From NCBI GenBank assembly GCA_009778785.1, contig WRFN01000002.1, positions 62,001 through 126,000 of the forward strand: DNA of 64,000 nt, read 5' to 3'. Under the pieces are notes generated by a model. The model was not told the DNA's origin and did no database searches. It saw only the letters and a program-made list of their open reading frames with translations. Position numbers and translations under genes: made by a program. Position 1 is the first letter of the stretch, and each line of letters opens with the position of its first letter. Origin of the DNA: Betaproteobacteria bacterium (GTDB taxonomy: Bacteria; Pseudomonadota; Gammaproteobacteria; Burkholderiales; Casimicrobiaceae). Below, one piece after another: positions 38,910 through 46,346 of the stretch.

Positions 38910-39242
38910 TCACACAGATTTTAGTTCATCAATACACGAAATGACTTCATCAATATTTTTTTTGAAAATTATATTAACTTCTTGAATTAATTCTGTTTTT
39001 GAAAAGGATTCTGTATTACCCAACTTAAATTTCACAATATTTCCATAGATCAATATGTCAATCGTTTCCGAATAGAAGCCATTAGATTGATCGCAATATT
39101 CACAATACAAGCGTTGGTCATCATCATCACGGGAAATTGACAAATAACCACCAATATCAGACCATTTTGTAAACAGCGAGATCAGTCCTTCGTCATCATC
39201 AATGATGACCTCAGAAATTTTAGCCTCAAAAGTTACTTGCAT
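38910..39242 (-). CDS. Putative immunity protein to the RHS deaminase toxin
   Basis: A 110-residue, acidic, AT-rich gene overlapping the 3' end of the toxin frame by 10 nt, the usual position for a polymorphic-toxin immunity gene. The protein is probably cytosolic (no signal peptide) and rich in Asp, Glu and Ile ('[19 protein letters not shown]', '[16 protein letters not shown]'). I cannot assign it to a named Imm family. ATG 39242 is preferred over the GTG used by the track; a weak 'aagggg' lies upstream. It appears intact even though the toxin gene is broken, consistent with an orphan cassette kept for protection against kin. The function is inferred from position. Confidence 0.55.
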   Translation of the reverse strand: MQVTFEAKISEVIIDDDEGLISLFTKWSDIGGYLSISRDDDDQRLYCEYCDQSNGFYSETIDILIYGNIVKFKLGNTESFSKTELIQEVNIIFKKNIDEVISCIDELKSV

Positions 39243-39947
39243 CCCGACCACCCCTTCCCACCTTTTTTGATGGTATTTAATTCTTCCCGGTTAAAAGTAA
39301 TTGATTTTCCGTTGTTGTTTACAACAAGTTCATCGAGATTAAGCGCGCGTCCCATTGTTTTGATATCGCCTTTACAGTACGGACAGGCTGATTGTCCCTC
39401 AATTGTAAGAATGCCACGTCCACCACTCAATCCAGCATTTTGAGCCTTTGTCATTGCTTCAATTTCTGCGTGCATATCTGCGGTATTGGTATTAGAACCC
39501 CTTAATCCAGGTGTGGTTTCACCTGATACCCTAGAAGATCGATCAGTAGGATTTGTGCCTGTAAAAACTTGCCCATTCATTTCAAACGTTGCGTCAACAA
39601 TAGCCCACCCCCACGGATCAATCCAAGCAATAGGATTGGGAGCGTAACTGCCAAGATTGCCCCCCCCCGCCAGTCCAATCGGATCAGGCGATACCCCCCC
39701 AATATCCGGGTCATAGTACCTGAACGTGTTGTAGTACAGCCCTGTGTCGCGGTCAAGGTACTGCCCCCTGAAACCGGATGAACTGCTCGGTCTGCTTGCT
39801 CCACGCGCTTTCTTCGTTAGCCGCCGTCAGCGGCAGCACCCGCAACGCCTCGCGCTCGGCAATAATTTTACTCCGATGTGCCTTCAGCCGCGCACGCGCC
39901 AGATAAATGTTGGCTAGCTGTTGAGTTGCAATGATTGTTCCCGGCAA
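39233..39947 (-). pseudogene. Truncated RHS gene with C-terminal MafB19-like cytidine-deaminase toxin domain
   Basis: Reading 39826 to 39233 gives the RHS core end '[23 protein letters not shown]', '[10 protein letters not shown]' and '[14 protein letters not shown]', then a toxin domain with 'HAEIEAM' and '[13 protein letters not shown]'. The His-Ala-Glu and Cys-x2-Cys zinc ligands and the 'CxYCKGDI' context match the MafB19-like deaminases. Upstream, the preceding 'EQFIRFQG' lies in another frame (39947-39753), so a frameshift falls in the short G run near 39764-39768, and the large RHS repeat body is missing. The track ORF from ATG 39580 would encode the toxin domain alone (115 residues). 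Two longer G tracts (7 and 9) lie in the core. Confidence 0.8.
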
Positions 39948-40008
39948 TTCGGGACGCTGGAGGCTGGTAGTGCAGTGCCGCGTGAGAACTGATGATAAGC
40001 CAGAAGAT

Positions 40009-40084
40009 TGGCGTCCCCAGGGGGAGTCGAACCCCCGTTACCGCCGTGAAAGGGCGATGTCCTAGGCCTCTAGACGATGGGGAC
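40009..40084 (-). tRNA. tRNA-Glu (UUC)
   Basis: The minus strand reads GTCCCCA...TGGGGAC, discriminator G and encoded CCA, 76 nt. The anticodon loop 'CTTTCAC' gives UUC, and the T arm 'GGGGGTTCGACTCCCCC' is perfect. It lies between the RHS remnant and tRNA-Leu. Confidence 0.96.
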
Positions 40085-40204
40085 CTGGACTTTTGCGACA
40101 ACTCAGGAAGGTTGGCCATCCCCGTTCGCAAAGGTTGTGAATTATAGCGAGTCAAGCGAAAAGACGCAAGGGCTTTTCATTGACACGATCAGATCATTAT
40201 ATGA

Positions 40205-40289
40205 TGGTACCGACGATGAGACTCGAACTCACACGGCTTTCGCCACTGCCCCCTCAAGACAGCGTGTCTACCAATTTCACCACGTCGGC
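40205..40289 (-). tRNA. tRNA-Leu (GAG)
   Basis: 85-nt class II tRNA with acceptor GCCGACG...CGTCGGT, anticodon loop 'TTGAGGG' (GAG), a long variable arm and encoded CCA. It lies 36 nt downstream of secG on the same strand, a classic betaproteobacterial arrangement, and is probably processed from the tpiA-secG transcript. Confidence 0.96.
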
Positions 40290-40325
40290 GTTGTTCGTTT
40301 TCAAGAGCGCGATTGTAGCGTTTTT

Positions 40326-40844
40326 TTACGACTTCGGCGCTGTCTTTCCTTTAGTTTTTTCCTGCGGCGACGATGTTGTCGGTGATGTTGCCGGCGTAGC
40401 GGGAACATCGTTAGCGGCGGGCGCTGCGCTAGTGGTTCCAGCAGCAGGAATGGCGCTGCTGGTAGTTGCTCCGGTAGCGGGTGCAACCGGAACGTCAGCA
40501 GGTTGTGCCGGTTTGGTTTCCGCCGGCGGCGTAGCCGATTGCTCTGCCGGTTGGGTAGTCGGCGCGACACGATCCATGATGCTGCCGCCGATGGTTCCGC
40601 CGGAATGTTGCGCGCTGTAGTAAGTCAGGCCGAGGCTCGTGACGAAGAAGACTGTCGCCAGCGCCGCCGTTGTCCGCGACAGAAAGTTGGCCGAGCCTGC
40701 CGAACCGAAAATGCTGCCGGAAGCGCCGCCGCCGAACGCCGCGCCCATGTCGGCGCCCTTGCCGTGCTGCATCAGCACAAAACCGCAAATCGCTATGGCG
40801 ACTATAATGTGTACAACCCACAAAACGTTTTCCAGATATCCCAT
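40326..40844 (-). CDS. secG: Preprotein translocase subunit SecG
   Basis: Inner-membrane subunit of SecYEG. Two helices ('VLWVVHIIVAIAICGFVLMQ' and 'TAALATVFFVTSLGLTYYS') flank the conserved cytoplasmic loop 'HGKGADMGAAFGGGASGSIFGSAGSANFLSRTT'. The 172-residue protein is longer than E. coli SecG because of a roughly 90-residue Pro/Ala/Thr-rich tail ('PTTQPAEQSATPPAETKPAQPA'), a feature seen in Betaproteobacteria. It follows tpiA by 12 nt, the normal order. Confidence 0.95.
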   Translation of the reverse strand: MGYLENVLWVVHIIVAIAICGFVLMQHGKGADMGAAFGGGASGSIFGSAGSANFLSRTTAALATVFFVTSLGLTYYSAQHSGGTIGGSIMDRVAPTTQPAEQSATPPAETKPAQPADVPVAPATGATTSSAIPAAGTTSAAPAANDVPATPATSPTTSSPQEKTKGKTAPKS

Positions 40845-40856
40845 CTTTCACTCCAT

Positions 40857-41600
40857 TCAAGCCCGTGCGGCCTGAGCAATCTCTAAAAATTCTTCAGCGT
40901 TGAGCGATGCGCCACCTACCAGCGCGCCGTCAACGTTGGCAATGTTCAACAACGTCTTGGCGTTGCTCGCTTTGACGCTTCCGCCGTACAGCAAGCGGGC
41001 ATTCGCCGCGCCCGCCCGTTCCAGTTGTTCGCGCAGCAAGGCGTGAACCTCGCGCACGTCTTCTTCGCTCGCGGCCAAGCCGGTGCCGATCGCCCAGACC
41101 GGCTCGTAAGCAACGACCATATGACGCTTCGTTTCCGTTGAGACGTGAACCAGTACCGCCGCCAACTGCCGCGTCACCACTTGCGCCGTCTCCCCGCGTT
41201 CGCGCTCGGACAGTGTTTCGCCGACGCAAACGATGGGCGTGATTCCCGCCGCTGCCGCCGCCTGCACTTTGCGAGCAACGGTGGCATCGTCTTCGCCGTA
41301 AAGGCTGCGCCGTTCGGAGTGCCCGACGATAACGCAACTGCATCCGAAGTCGGTCAGCATCGCCGCCGACACTTCGCCGGTAAACGCGCCTTTGGCGTGT
41401 TCGCTGACGTTCTGCGCGCCCCAAGCGATGGCGCTGCCCTGCAACGCTTGTTGCGCTTGCGCCAGATACGGGAACGGCACGCACACCGCCAAAGCAACAT
41501 CGGATCGGCAACCCGCCTTCAGCGCGGCAAGGCGCGCGGCGTTTTCCTGCACACTGCCGTGCAGCTTCCAGTTTCCGACGATGTATTTGGCAGCAGCCAT
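40857..41600 (-). CDS. tpiA: Triosephosphate isomerase
   Basis: Glycolytic interconversion of DHAP and glyceraldehyde-3-phosphate. 247 residues; Lys12 in 'YIVGNWKLHG', catalytic His in 'CVIVGHSERR', catalytic Glu in 'VVAYEPVWAIGTG' and the phosphate loop 'LLYGGSVKASN'. ATG 41600 has 'gggaagg' upstream; the track start 41 codons earlier is non-homologous. It is the first gene of tpiA-secG-tRNA-Leu. In many Betaproteobacteria the nuo operon comes next; here it is replaced by tRNA-Glu and the RHS remnant. Confidence 0.97.
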   Translation of the reverse strand: MAAAKYIVGNWKLHGSVQENAARLAALKAGCRSDVALAVCVPFPYLAQAQQALQGSAIAWGAQNVSEHAKGAFTGEVSAAMLTDFGCSCVIVGHSERRSLYGEDDATVARKVQAAAAAGITPIVCVGETLSERERGETAQVVTRQLAAVLVHVSTETKRHMVVAYEPVWAIGTGLAASEEDVREVHALLREQLERAGAANARLLYGGSVKASNAKTLLNIANVDGALVGGASLNAEEFLEIAQAARA

Positions 41601-41759
41601 CAACCTTCCCGTTTCAGAAAACCAGATATTATACACACTGAACGTGGATCTACGCACTCTTAAGTGGGCGGGAAGTGTAGAGCCGCCCCCAAGAAACGGT
41701 TCAACAACCCTGAAAAACCACAACCCGTTGTTGTGGGCTAAGCCCTGTCGTCAACACTA

Positions 41760-41788
41760 TTGACATATCTCGCCCTCTTGGTTATCTT
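41760..41788 (+). promoter_or_regulatory. Probable sigma70 promoter of the pseudopilin gene
   Basis: TTGACA, a 17-nt spacer and TATCTT. A small hairpin 'caaaggc-tttc-gcctttg' (41803-41820) lies in the resulting leader, just before the ribosome-binding site. Confidence 0.6.
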
Positions 41789-41850
41789 CCTTCGCGTCAT
41801 GACAAAGGCTTTCGCCTTTGCGCTTTCGAGAAATTTCACAGAAGAGGAAG

Positions 41851-42396
41851 ATGATGTTGAGTGGTCGTTCTCGCGGTTTCACTCTGGTCGAGGCCGTGAT
41901 CATCTTGGCGCTGGTGGCGGGCGCGCTAACGATGGCGGTTCCGGCGATGAACAACTGGCTGACCAAAAGCCACCAGCACAATCTGGCCAATGCCATCGCC
42001 CACTCGATCTCTCGCGCCCGCACCGAGTCGATCAAGCGCAATAGCCGCGTCACCATCTGCATTTCTTCCGATCAACAAACTTGTACCCAAAGCGGCGACT
42101 GGGCACAAGGGTGGATCATCTTTTCCGACATCGGCAGCAGCCGCACGCTCGAAGCAGGCGACGAGATCATCTACTATGAATCGGGCGACACTTCGCATCG
42201 AATTACGGCAACCGGCAACCAGCACATCAAGAGCTATTCCTCATTCGTCAGTTCCGGCAAATCGCGACTATTGAGCGGCGCGCTGCAAGCGGGAACTATC
42301 ACGGTTTGCGCGCCGGGGCAAAACGCCACGACTGTCGTTCTGGCTGCCACCGGTCGCGTTACCGTCACATACACCACGACGCCGTGCAGTTCGTAA
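41851..42396 (+). CDS. FimT/GspH-like type IV pseudopilin
   Basis: A 181-residue prepilin-like protein. A short basic leader ends in the prepilin-peptidase site 'RSRG|FTLVEAVIILALVAGALTMAVPAM'; the Glu at +5 and the hydrophobic helix are canonical. The C-terminal domain has the GspH/FimT pattern ('ARTESIKRNSRVTICISSD', 'WAQGWIIFSD') and two cysteine pairs that could be disulfides. 'agaggaag' precedes the adjacent ATG codons at 41851 and 41854, either of which may be used. It stands alone without other pil or gsp genes and has its own promoter and terminator. A minor pilin role in pilus assembly or DNA uptake is a family-level inference. Confidence 0.85.
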   Translation: MMLSGRSRGFTLVEAVIILALVAGALTMAVPAMNNWLTKSHQHNLANAIAHSISRARTESIKRNSRVTICISSDQQTCTQSGDWAQGWIIFSDIGSSRTLEAGDEIIYYESGDTSHRITATGNQHIKSYSSFVSSGKSRLLSGALQAGTITVCAPGQNATTVVLAATGRVTVTYTTTPCSS

Positions 42397-42504
42397 GAAA
42401 GCACGCCGCACCATGTATATTGCCGACGCCCCCAAAGAACTCAGCACCCCTTTGCAAAAAGCGAAAGAAGAAAAATCAGAGTAAAACTCTGGAACAAAAC
42501 TGCC

Positions 42505-42537
42505 ATAAAAAAACCAGAGCATCACTCTGGTTTTTTT
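42505..42537. terminator. Bidirectional intrinsic terminator
   Basis: 'aaccagag-catca-ctctggtt' with seven A on the left and seven T on the right, between the convergent pseudopilin and NMO-family genes. Confidence 0.9.
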
Positions 42538-42560
42538 GGATGAATCTCAAGCCATTGCCT

Positions 42561-43751
42561 TTACGCCGTCGGTTTCGCCGCTTCGGGCTTGATGCCCGTC
42601 AACAGGTATTCGATCAGGTCTTTCACCGGCCGCATCTCCGAGCCAAACGGCAACGACGACGCGCCACGGAAGAACAATCCTTTCATCTGGTCGCCGCGCA
42701 ACGCCGCCGCCAACTGAATGTCGATGCAAAACTGACCGATCTTGGCGATGCCGTCGCGCAACCCGCATTGCGACAGACAATCAAACTTCACTGAACAGCG
42801 CGGTTTTTTGTGCGCCGCCGCCGTCAGTTTTGGCAGGAATTTGAGGTAATTTTCGAGCCACGGGGTGCGCACCGCCCGCGCCGGCAGCCCGGCCACGCTG
42901 ATGAACTCCACCACCTCTTCAGGCTTGGCGTTGAGCAACACTTGCTTGAACGATTCCGCCGCGTCGCCTTCTTGCGTCACGGCAAACGCCGTTCCCAACT
43001 GCACGCCGGAAGCGCCCATATCCACCAGTTGCCGCACCCGATTGTGCGAGTTGATCCCGCCGGCCACGATCAGCGGTATGTCTTTTTCGCCGATGCCTTC
43101 GTTGCGGAAAAATTCATGCGTCGCCGGCAACACTTGTTCAAAATCAAAGCGCGGGTCGTTGAGGTCTTCCACTTTGGCCGCGCCCAGATGGCCGGCGGCA
43201 TAACGCGGATGTTCGATCACCACCGCATCGGGCAAGCGTCCCTTGCGCATCCATTTTTTGATCACCAGTTGAATCCCGCGCGCGTCCGACAAAATCGGAA
43301 TCAGGCCGATATTCGGTTTTTCGTCAACGAGGTCGGGCAGATCGAGCGGCAAGCCCGCGCCCATCACAATCGCGTCGGCGCCGCTGCGGCAGGATTGGCG
43401 AACGTAATTCGCGTATTCGGACACCGCTTTCATCACGTTAACCGCAATCATTCCTGCCCCTTGCGCGATTTTCTGCGCCGCCTTGATCTCACGATCGAGC
43501 GCGGTCAGGTTGGCTTCGTCCACCGTTTTCTTGTCGGCGTGCTGACTGACTTCCATCAAATCTTGGTGGCAACGCCGCAGATCGATACTGGCAATCGTTC
43601 CCATCGCGCCCAAGCTGGCAACCGTTCCCGCCAACCGATGCGCCGAGACGCCTACACCCATGCCGCCTTGAACGATCGGCAACAACTGACGACCTTTGAG
43701 CACCAAAGGCGACAAGTGATTCTCTATCATCTTTTTGAAGAGTTCATTCAT
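42561..43751 (-). CDS. Nitronate monooxygenase-family FMN enzyme
   Basis: A 396-residue TIM-barrel flavoprotein of the 2-nitropropane dioxygenase/NMO family. FMN-site segments include 'PIVQGGMGVGVSAHRLAGTVASLGAMGTI', 'DAIVMGAGLPLDLP', 'IPLIVAGGINSHNRVRQLVDMGASGVQLGTAFAVTQEGDA'. The enoyl-ACP reductase FabK and other quinone reductases share this fold; the extra C-terminal 60 residues with 'KPRCSVKFDCLSQCGLRDG' differ from canonical NMO. The catalysed reaction is not certain. It converges on the pseudopilin gene and is divergent from rlmJ. Confidence 0.8.
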   Translation of the reverse strand: MNELFKKMIENHLSPLVLKGRQLLPIVQGGMGVGVSAHRLAGTVASLGAMGTIASIDLRRCHQDLMEVSQHADKKTVDEANLTALDREIKAAQKIAQGAGMIAVNVMKAVSEYANYVRQSCRSGADAIVMGAGLPLDLPDLVDEKPNIGLIPILSDARGIQLVIKKWMRKGRLPDAVVIEHPRYAAGHLGAAKVEDLNDPRFDFEQVLPATHEFFRNEGIGEKDIPLIVAGGINSHNRVRQLVDMGASGVQLGTAFAVTQEGDAAESFKQVLLNAKPEEVVEFISVAGLPARAVRTPWLENYLKFLPKLTAAAHKKPRCSVKFDCLSQCGLRDGIAKIGQFCIDIQLAAALRGDQMKGLFFRGASSLPFGSEMRPVKDLIEYLLTGIKPEAAKPTA

Positions 43752-43920
43752 AGTGCGTTTACATTCTCGTCTTCGTTCGCGTTCTTGGCAAGAAGAATCA
43801 TCACCCCGAGACCCCCATTGCTTATTTTACCATAGTATTTCAGTAGGACTTTCTACCCGACCATTATCCGCCCGCCGACGTTATCATTGCCATCTGCGGA
43901 ACCAACCCAAACTCAAGTCC

Positions 43921-44757
43921 ATGCTCAGTTATCGCCACGCCTTCCATGCTGGAAACAATGCTGATGTGCTCAAGCACAGTGTTTTGATCGCCCTGCTGCG
44001 CCATTTCAACCAGAAAGAAACGCCCTATGCCTACATCGACACCCACGCCGGCGCCGGTCTTTACTCGCTGACCGAGGGTTATGCCACTAAAAACGGCGAA
44101 TTTCTCAACGGCATCGCCCGCCTCTGGGAGCGCGATGACCTGCCCGCGCCGCTGGCCGATTACCGCGACATGATCCGCGCTTTCAATCCGGATGGCGCGC
44201 TGCGTTTCTACCCCGGTTCGCCGCTGATTGCGCAACGAGTCATGCGAACAAGCGACAGGCTGCGCCTTTTCGAGTTGCACCCGACCGACTTTCAGTTGTT
44301 GACCGAACATTGCCGACCGATGAAACGTCAAGCGCAGGTACAAAAAACGGATGGTTTTGTCGGTCTCAGAGCCGTGCTGCCGCCGCCGTCGCGGCGCGGG
44401 CTTATTCTGATCGACCCTTCTTACGAGAATCGGGACGATTGCCGCCAAATCGTCGCCGCCGTGCGGGAGGGCTTGAAGCGCTTCGCCACCGGCGTTTTCG
44501 CCATCTGGTATCCCTGCTTACAGCGGCGAGACATCGACGAGCTACGCCGAAAGTTGCGGGCGCTGCCGATCAAGTGGCTCGACGTGACGCTCAACACCCG
44601 CCGCCCTGCCGCCGACGGTTTCGGCATGCACGGCAGCGGGCTGTTCATCATCAATCCGCCGTGGCAGTTGGACTCCCTGCTGCAACAATACCTGCCGTTC
44701 CTGACCAAGCTGCTGGCCGATGACGACAGCGCCCATTTCGCGCTGGAACAGGAATAG
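43921..44757 (+). CDS. rlmJ: 23S rRNA (adenine(2030)-N6)-methyltransferase
   Basis: A SAM-dependent methyltransferase acting on A2030 of 23S rRNA. 278 residues; the start 'MLSYRHAFHAGNNADVLKHSVLIALL' is diagnostic for RlmJ. 'YIDTHAGAGLYSL' is the SAM-binding motif and 'LILIDPSYENRDD' the catalytic motif IV (DPSY where DPPY/F is common). The track ORF begins 62 codons upstream through the spacer; ATG 43921 matches the family start but has only a weak ribosome-binding site. It is monocistronic. Confidence 0.95.
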   Translation: MLSYRHAFHAGNNADVLKHSVLIALLRHFNQKETPYAYIDTHAGAGLYSLTEGYATKNGEFLNGIARLWERDDLPAPLADYRDMIRAFNPDGALRFYPGSPLIAQRVMRTSDRLRLFELHPTDFQLLTEHCRPMKRQAQVQKTDGFVGLRAVLPPPSRRGLILIDPSYENRDDCRQIVAAVREGLKRFATGVFAIWYPCLQRRDIDELRRKLRALPIKWLDVTLNTRRPAADGFGMHGSGLFIINPPWQLDSLLQQYLPFLTKLLADDDSAHFALEQE

Positions 44758-44762
44758 GTTTG

Positions 44763-44793
44763 TTCCGTTCGCCCTGAGCTTGTCGAAGGGCAA
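44763..44793. repeat. REP-like element, near-consensus copy
   Basis: 'ttccgttcgccctgagcttgtcgaagggc' lies just after the rlmJ stop and is inverted relative to the copy at 38.48 kb. Confidence 0.75.
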
Positions 44794-44845
44794 ACCGAAG
44801 GGCAAACGCGAGCCGCCGCCGAAGCGACGGCTCATTTCGAGTGCG

Positions 44846-45619
44846 TCAAATACCGAGCTTGATCCGATAACGGTAAGCGTCGCCCCTGAAGGTCCCCTCG
44901 ACGTACTCCACCTGTTTGTTATCGGCAGAATAACTCGAACGCTTGAGCAACAAGCAGGGAATGGGCGACGCGAACCCGAAGGCTTCGGTTTCTTCTTTGG
45001 AACTGGTCACCGCTTCGATGGACTGTTGCGCCCACGTCAACCGCAAGTTGCAATGCTCACGCAGAAAATGGTAGGAAGAGCTTTCGCCCGACCAGCTTGC
45101 CAATTTCGGCGCTTGATCCAGATCGTACCAGGCAACCTCGCGCGACATCGGAATGCCGTCGGCCAAACGCAACCGCACCACCCGCAGAAACTCGGTCTCT
45201 GAGAAGCGATTGAAGATCGACGCCACAATGCGGTCGCTGACCACTTTGCGCTCGATCAAACGGGTGGAAGGCGTGCGCCCCAGTTCGCGCATCTCTTCGG
45301 TGAAGCCCTTGAGATCGTGCAGCACCGGCAAAACGCGCGGCACGCTTTGAACCACCGTGCCGCCGCGCCGCTCCTTGCTGAGCAACAAGCGCGAACGTCG
45401 TAATTCATCGTAGCAACGTTTGACTGTAGCGCGGCTGACGCCCAATGCATCGGCCAAGTCACGCTCGGAAGGCATACTGCTGCCGGCGGACAAAGTACCC
45501 GAACGCACCATTCCTTCTATCTGCTTTTGCAACTGCAAATAGTAGGGTTCGGAAATGTGATCATCCAGCCGTAGTTGTCCGAAAACCGAGGCGGCTGTGT
45601 TTTTTTTGATAGGCGACAT
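44846..45619 (-). CDS. GntR-family regulator with UTRA domain (HutC subfamily)
   Basis: A 257-residue transcription factor. The winged helix-turn-helix spans about residues 26-92 ('YYLQLQKQIEGMVRSGTLSAGSSMPSERDLADALGVSRATVKRCYDEL'), followed by the UTRA ligand-binding domain ('RLADGIPMSREVAWYDL', 'ETEAFGFASPIPCLLLKRSSY'). HutC-type regulators sense small metabolites such as sugars, amino sugars or urocanate. No obvious target operon adjoins it. A palindrome 'TTGTACAA' at 45695-45702, about 76 bp upstream, is a possible autoregulatory site. Confidence 0.88.
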   Translation of the reverse strand: MSPIKKNTAASVFGQLRLDDHISEPYYLQLQKQIEGMVRSGTLSAGSSMPSERDLADALGVSRATVKRCYDELRRSRLLLSKERRGGTVVQSVPRVLPVLHDLKGFTEEMRELGRTPSTRLIERKVVSDRIVASIFNRFSETEFLRVVRLRLADGIPMSREVAWYDLDQAPKLASWSGESSSYHFLREHCNLRLTWAQQSIEAVTSSKEETEAFGFASPIPCLLLKRSSYSADNKQVEYVEGTFRGDAYRYRIKLGI

Positions 45620-45931
45620 GCTGGCTATATCACTCCCTAAGGTTAAAAAAACGTCAGAACGGGTTATTAAAAAATGTATTGAATGAGTTGTTTATTGTAC
45701 AAGCAAAAATTAAAAATATCAGCCAGACAATACCAAACGCCAAAAAATTGCGCAACTTTTTCATAGAGGAAAACGGCTTATGTAGTGTTTCTATAAATTA
45801 GAAAACATACCAAAATAGAACCGTGATTTTTATGCGTCAGATCGTTTCACAACAGCCTCTGTCTCTGCGTTTGCGCGTGAGTGCTTCCCTAAAATGACCT
45901 CAAGCAAATTCTCGTTGTGGCATACCAGATT
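45620..45931. other. AT-rich spacer upstream of the GntR gene
   Basis: No supported gene. It must contain the GntR promoter (minus strand). A 21-codon plus-strand frame at 45833-45898 has no convincing ribosome-binding site, so I do not call it. Confidence 0.4.
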
Positions 45932-45960
45932 GAAAAAAAACAGACATAGTGTGTCTGTTT
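45932..45960 (-). terminator. Strong intrinsic terminator not assigned to any gene
   Basis: 'aaacagaca-tagtg-tgtctgttt' (9-bp stem) with eight T on the minus-strand side. The nearest minus-strand gene upstream, thiD, already has a terminator at 46150-46177, so this one implies another transcript. Confidence 0.75.
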
Positions 45961-46022
45961 TGGCTTCAAAAAATGCTGCCCTTATTTGCCGTGTTCTTTT
46001 TCTGCAACAATCAAAATGTATT
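45932..46022 (-). ncRNA. Candidate small RNA ending at the orphan terminator
   Basis: On the minus strand, about 90 nt between a 'gataat'-like -10 near 46022-46027 and the strong terminator at 45932-45960 contain no reading frame. The -35 is poor, so the 5' end is a guess. The case rests on the unassigned terminator between two others. Confidence 0.3.
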
Positions 46023-46149
46023 ATCTCTTTGAAGTAATTACATAAATTTTACAAAGTCGGCCGCCCCCTCTATTTGGTTTCATTTTGGCTTGATTTTTGT
46101 GTCAAAATGTTTTAAAAAGATAAAAAAACTAAAGTGATCCAAAGCTAAC

Positions 46150-46177
46150 AAAAAATCCCCGTGATCCCTTCACGGGG
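46150..46177 (-). terminator. Intrinsic terminator of thiD
   Basis: 'ccccgtga-tccct-tcacgggg' perfect 8-bp stem. On the minus strand it is followed by 'attttttg', about 170 nt downstream of the thiD stop. Confidence 0.75.
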
Positions 46178-46179
46178 TT

Positions 46180-46252
46180 GGCAAAACCAAATGCTGGCAA
46201 ATTTTTGGTTTTGCCATCTGGACCCGTCCTCGTATCCCCCTGCGAGGACGGG
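46180..46252. repeat. Two further hairpins, one like a 'GGGAATCCAG' intergenic repeat
   Basis: 'ggcaaaaccaaa/tttggttttgcc' (12-bp stem, 46180-46215) and 'cccgtcctcg/cgaggacggg' (10-bp stem, 46223-46252) lie directly beside the thiD terminator. The second ends in 'gggaatccag', reminiscent of dispersed palindromes in Betaproteobacteria and Neisseria. Confidence 0.5.
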
Positions 46253-46346
46253 AATCCAGAAATTCATCCTTTCGATCACATAAAGAGAAGAAATAGCCTT
46301 GATTGGCGGAAAGCTCTCGATGTCCGATTTGCTATCCGATCCCTGC

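Noticed and set aside
39655-39700. Frameshift at the 9-G or 7-G tract of the RHS core
   Set aside because: Translating through both tracts keeps the known core spacing (DIG...[10 protein letters not shown]...YAPNP) in one frame, so the break is farther upstream at the 5-G run near 39764-39768.
45833-45898. 21-codon ORF upstream of the GntR gene
   Set aside because: No good ribosome-binding site and no conserved feature; too short to support.
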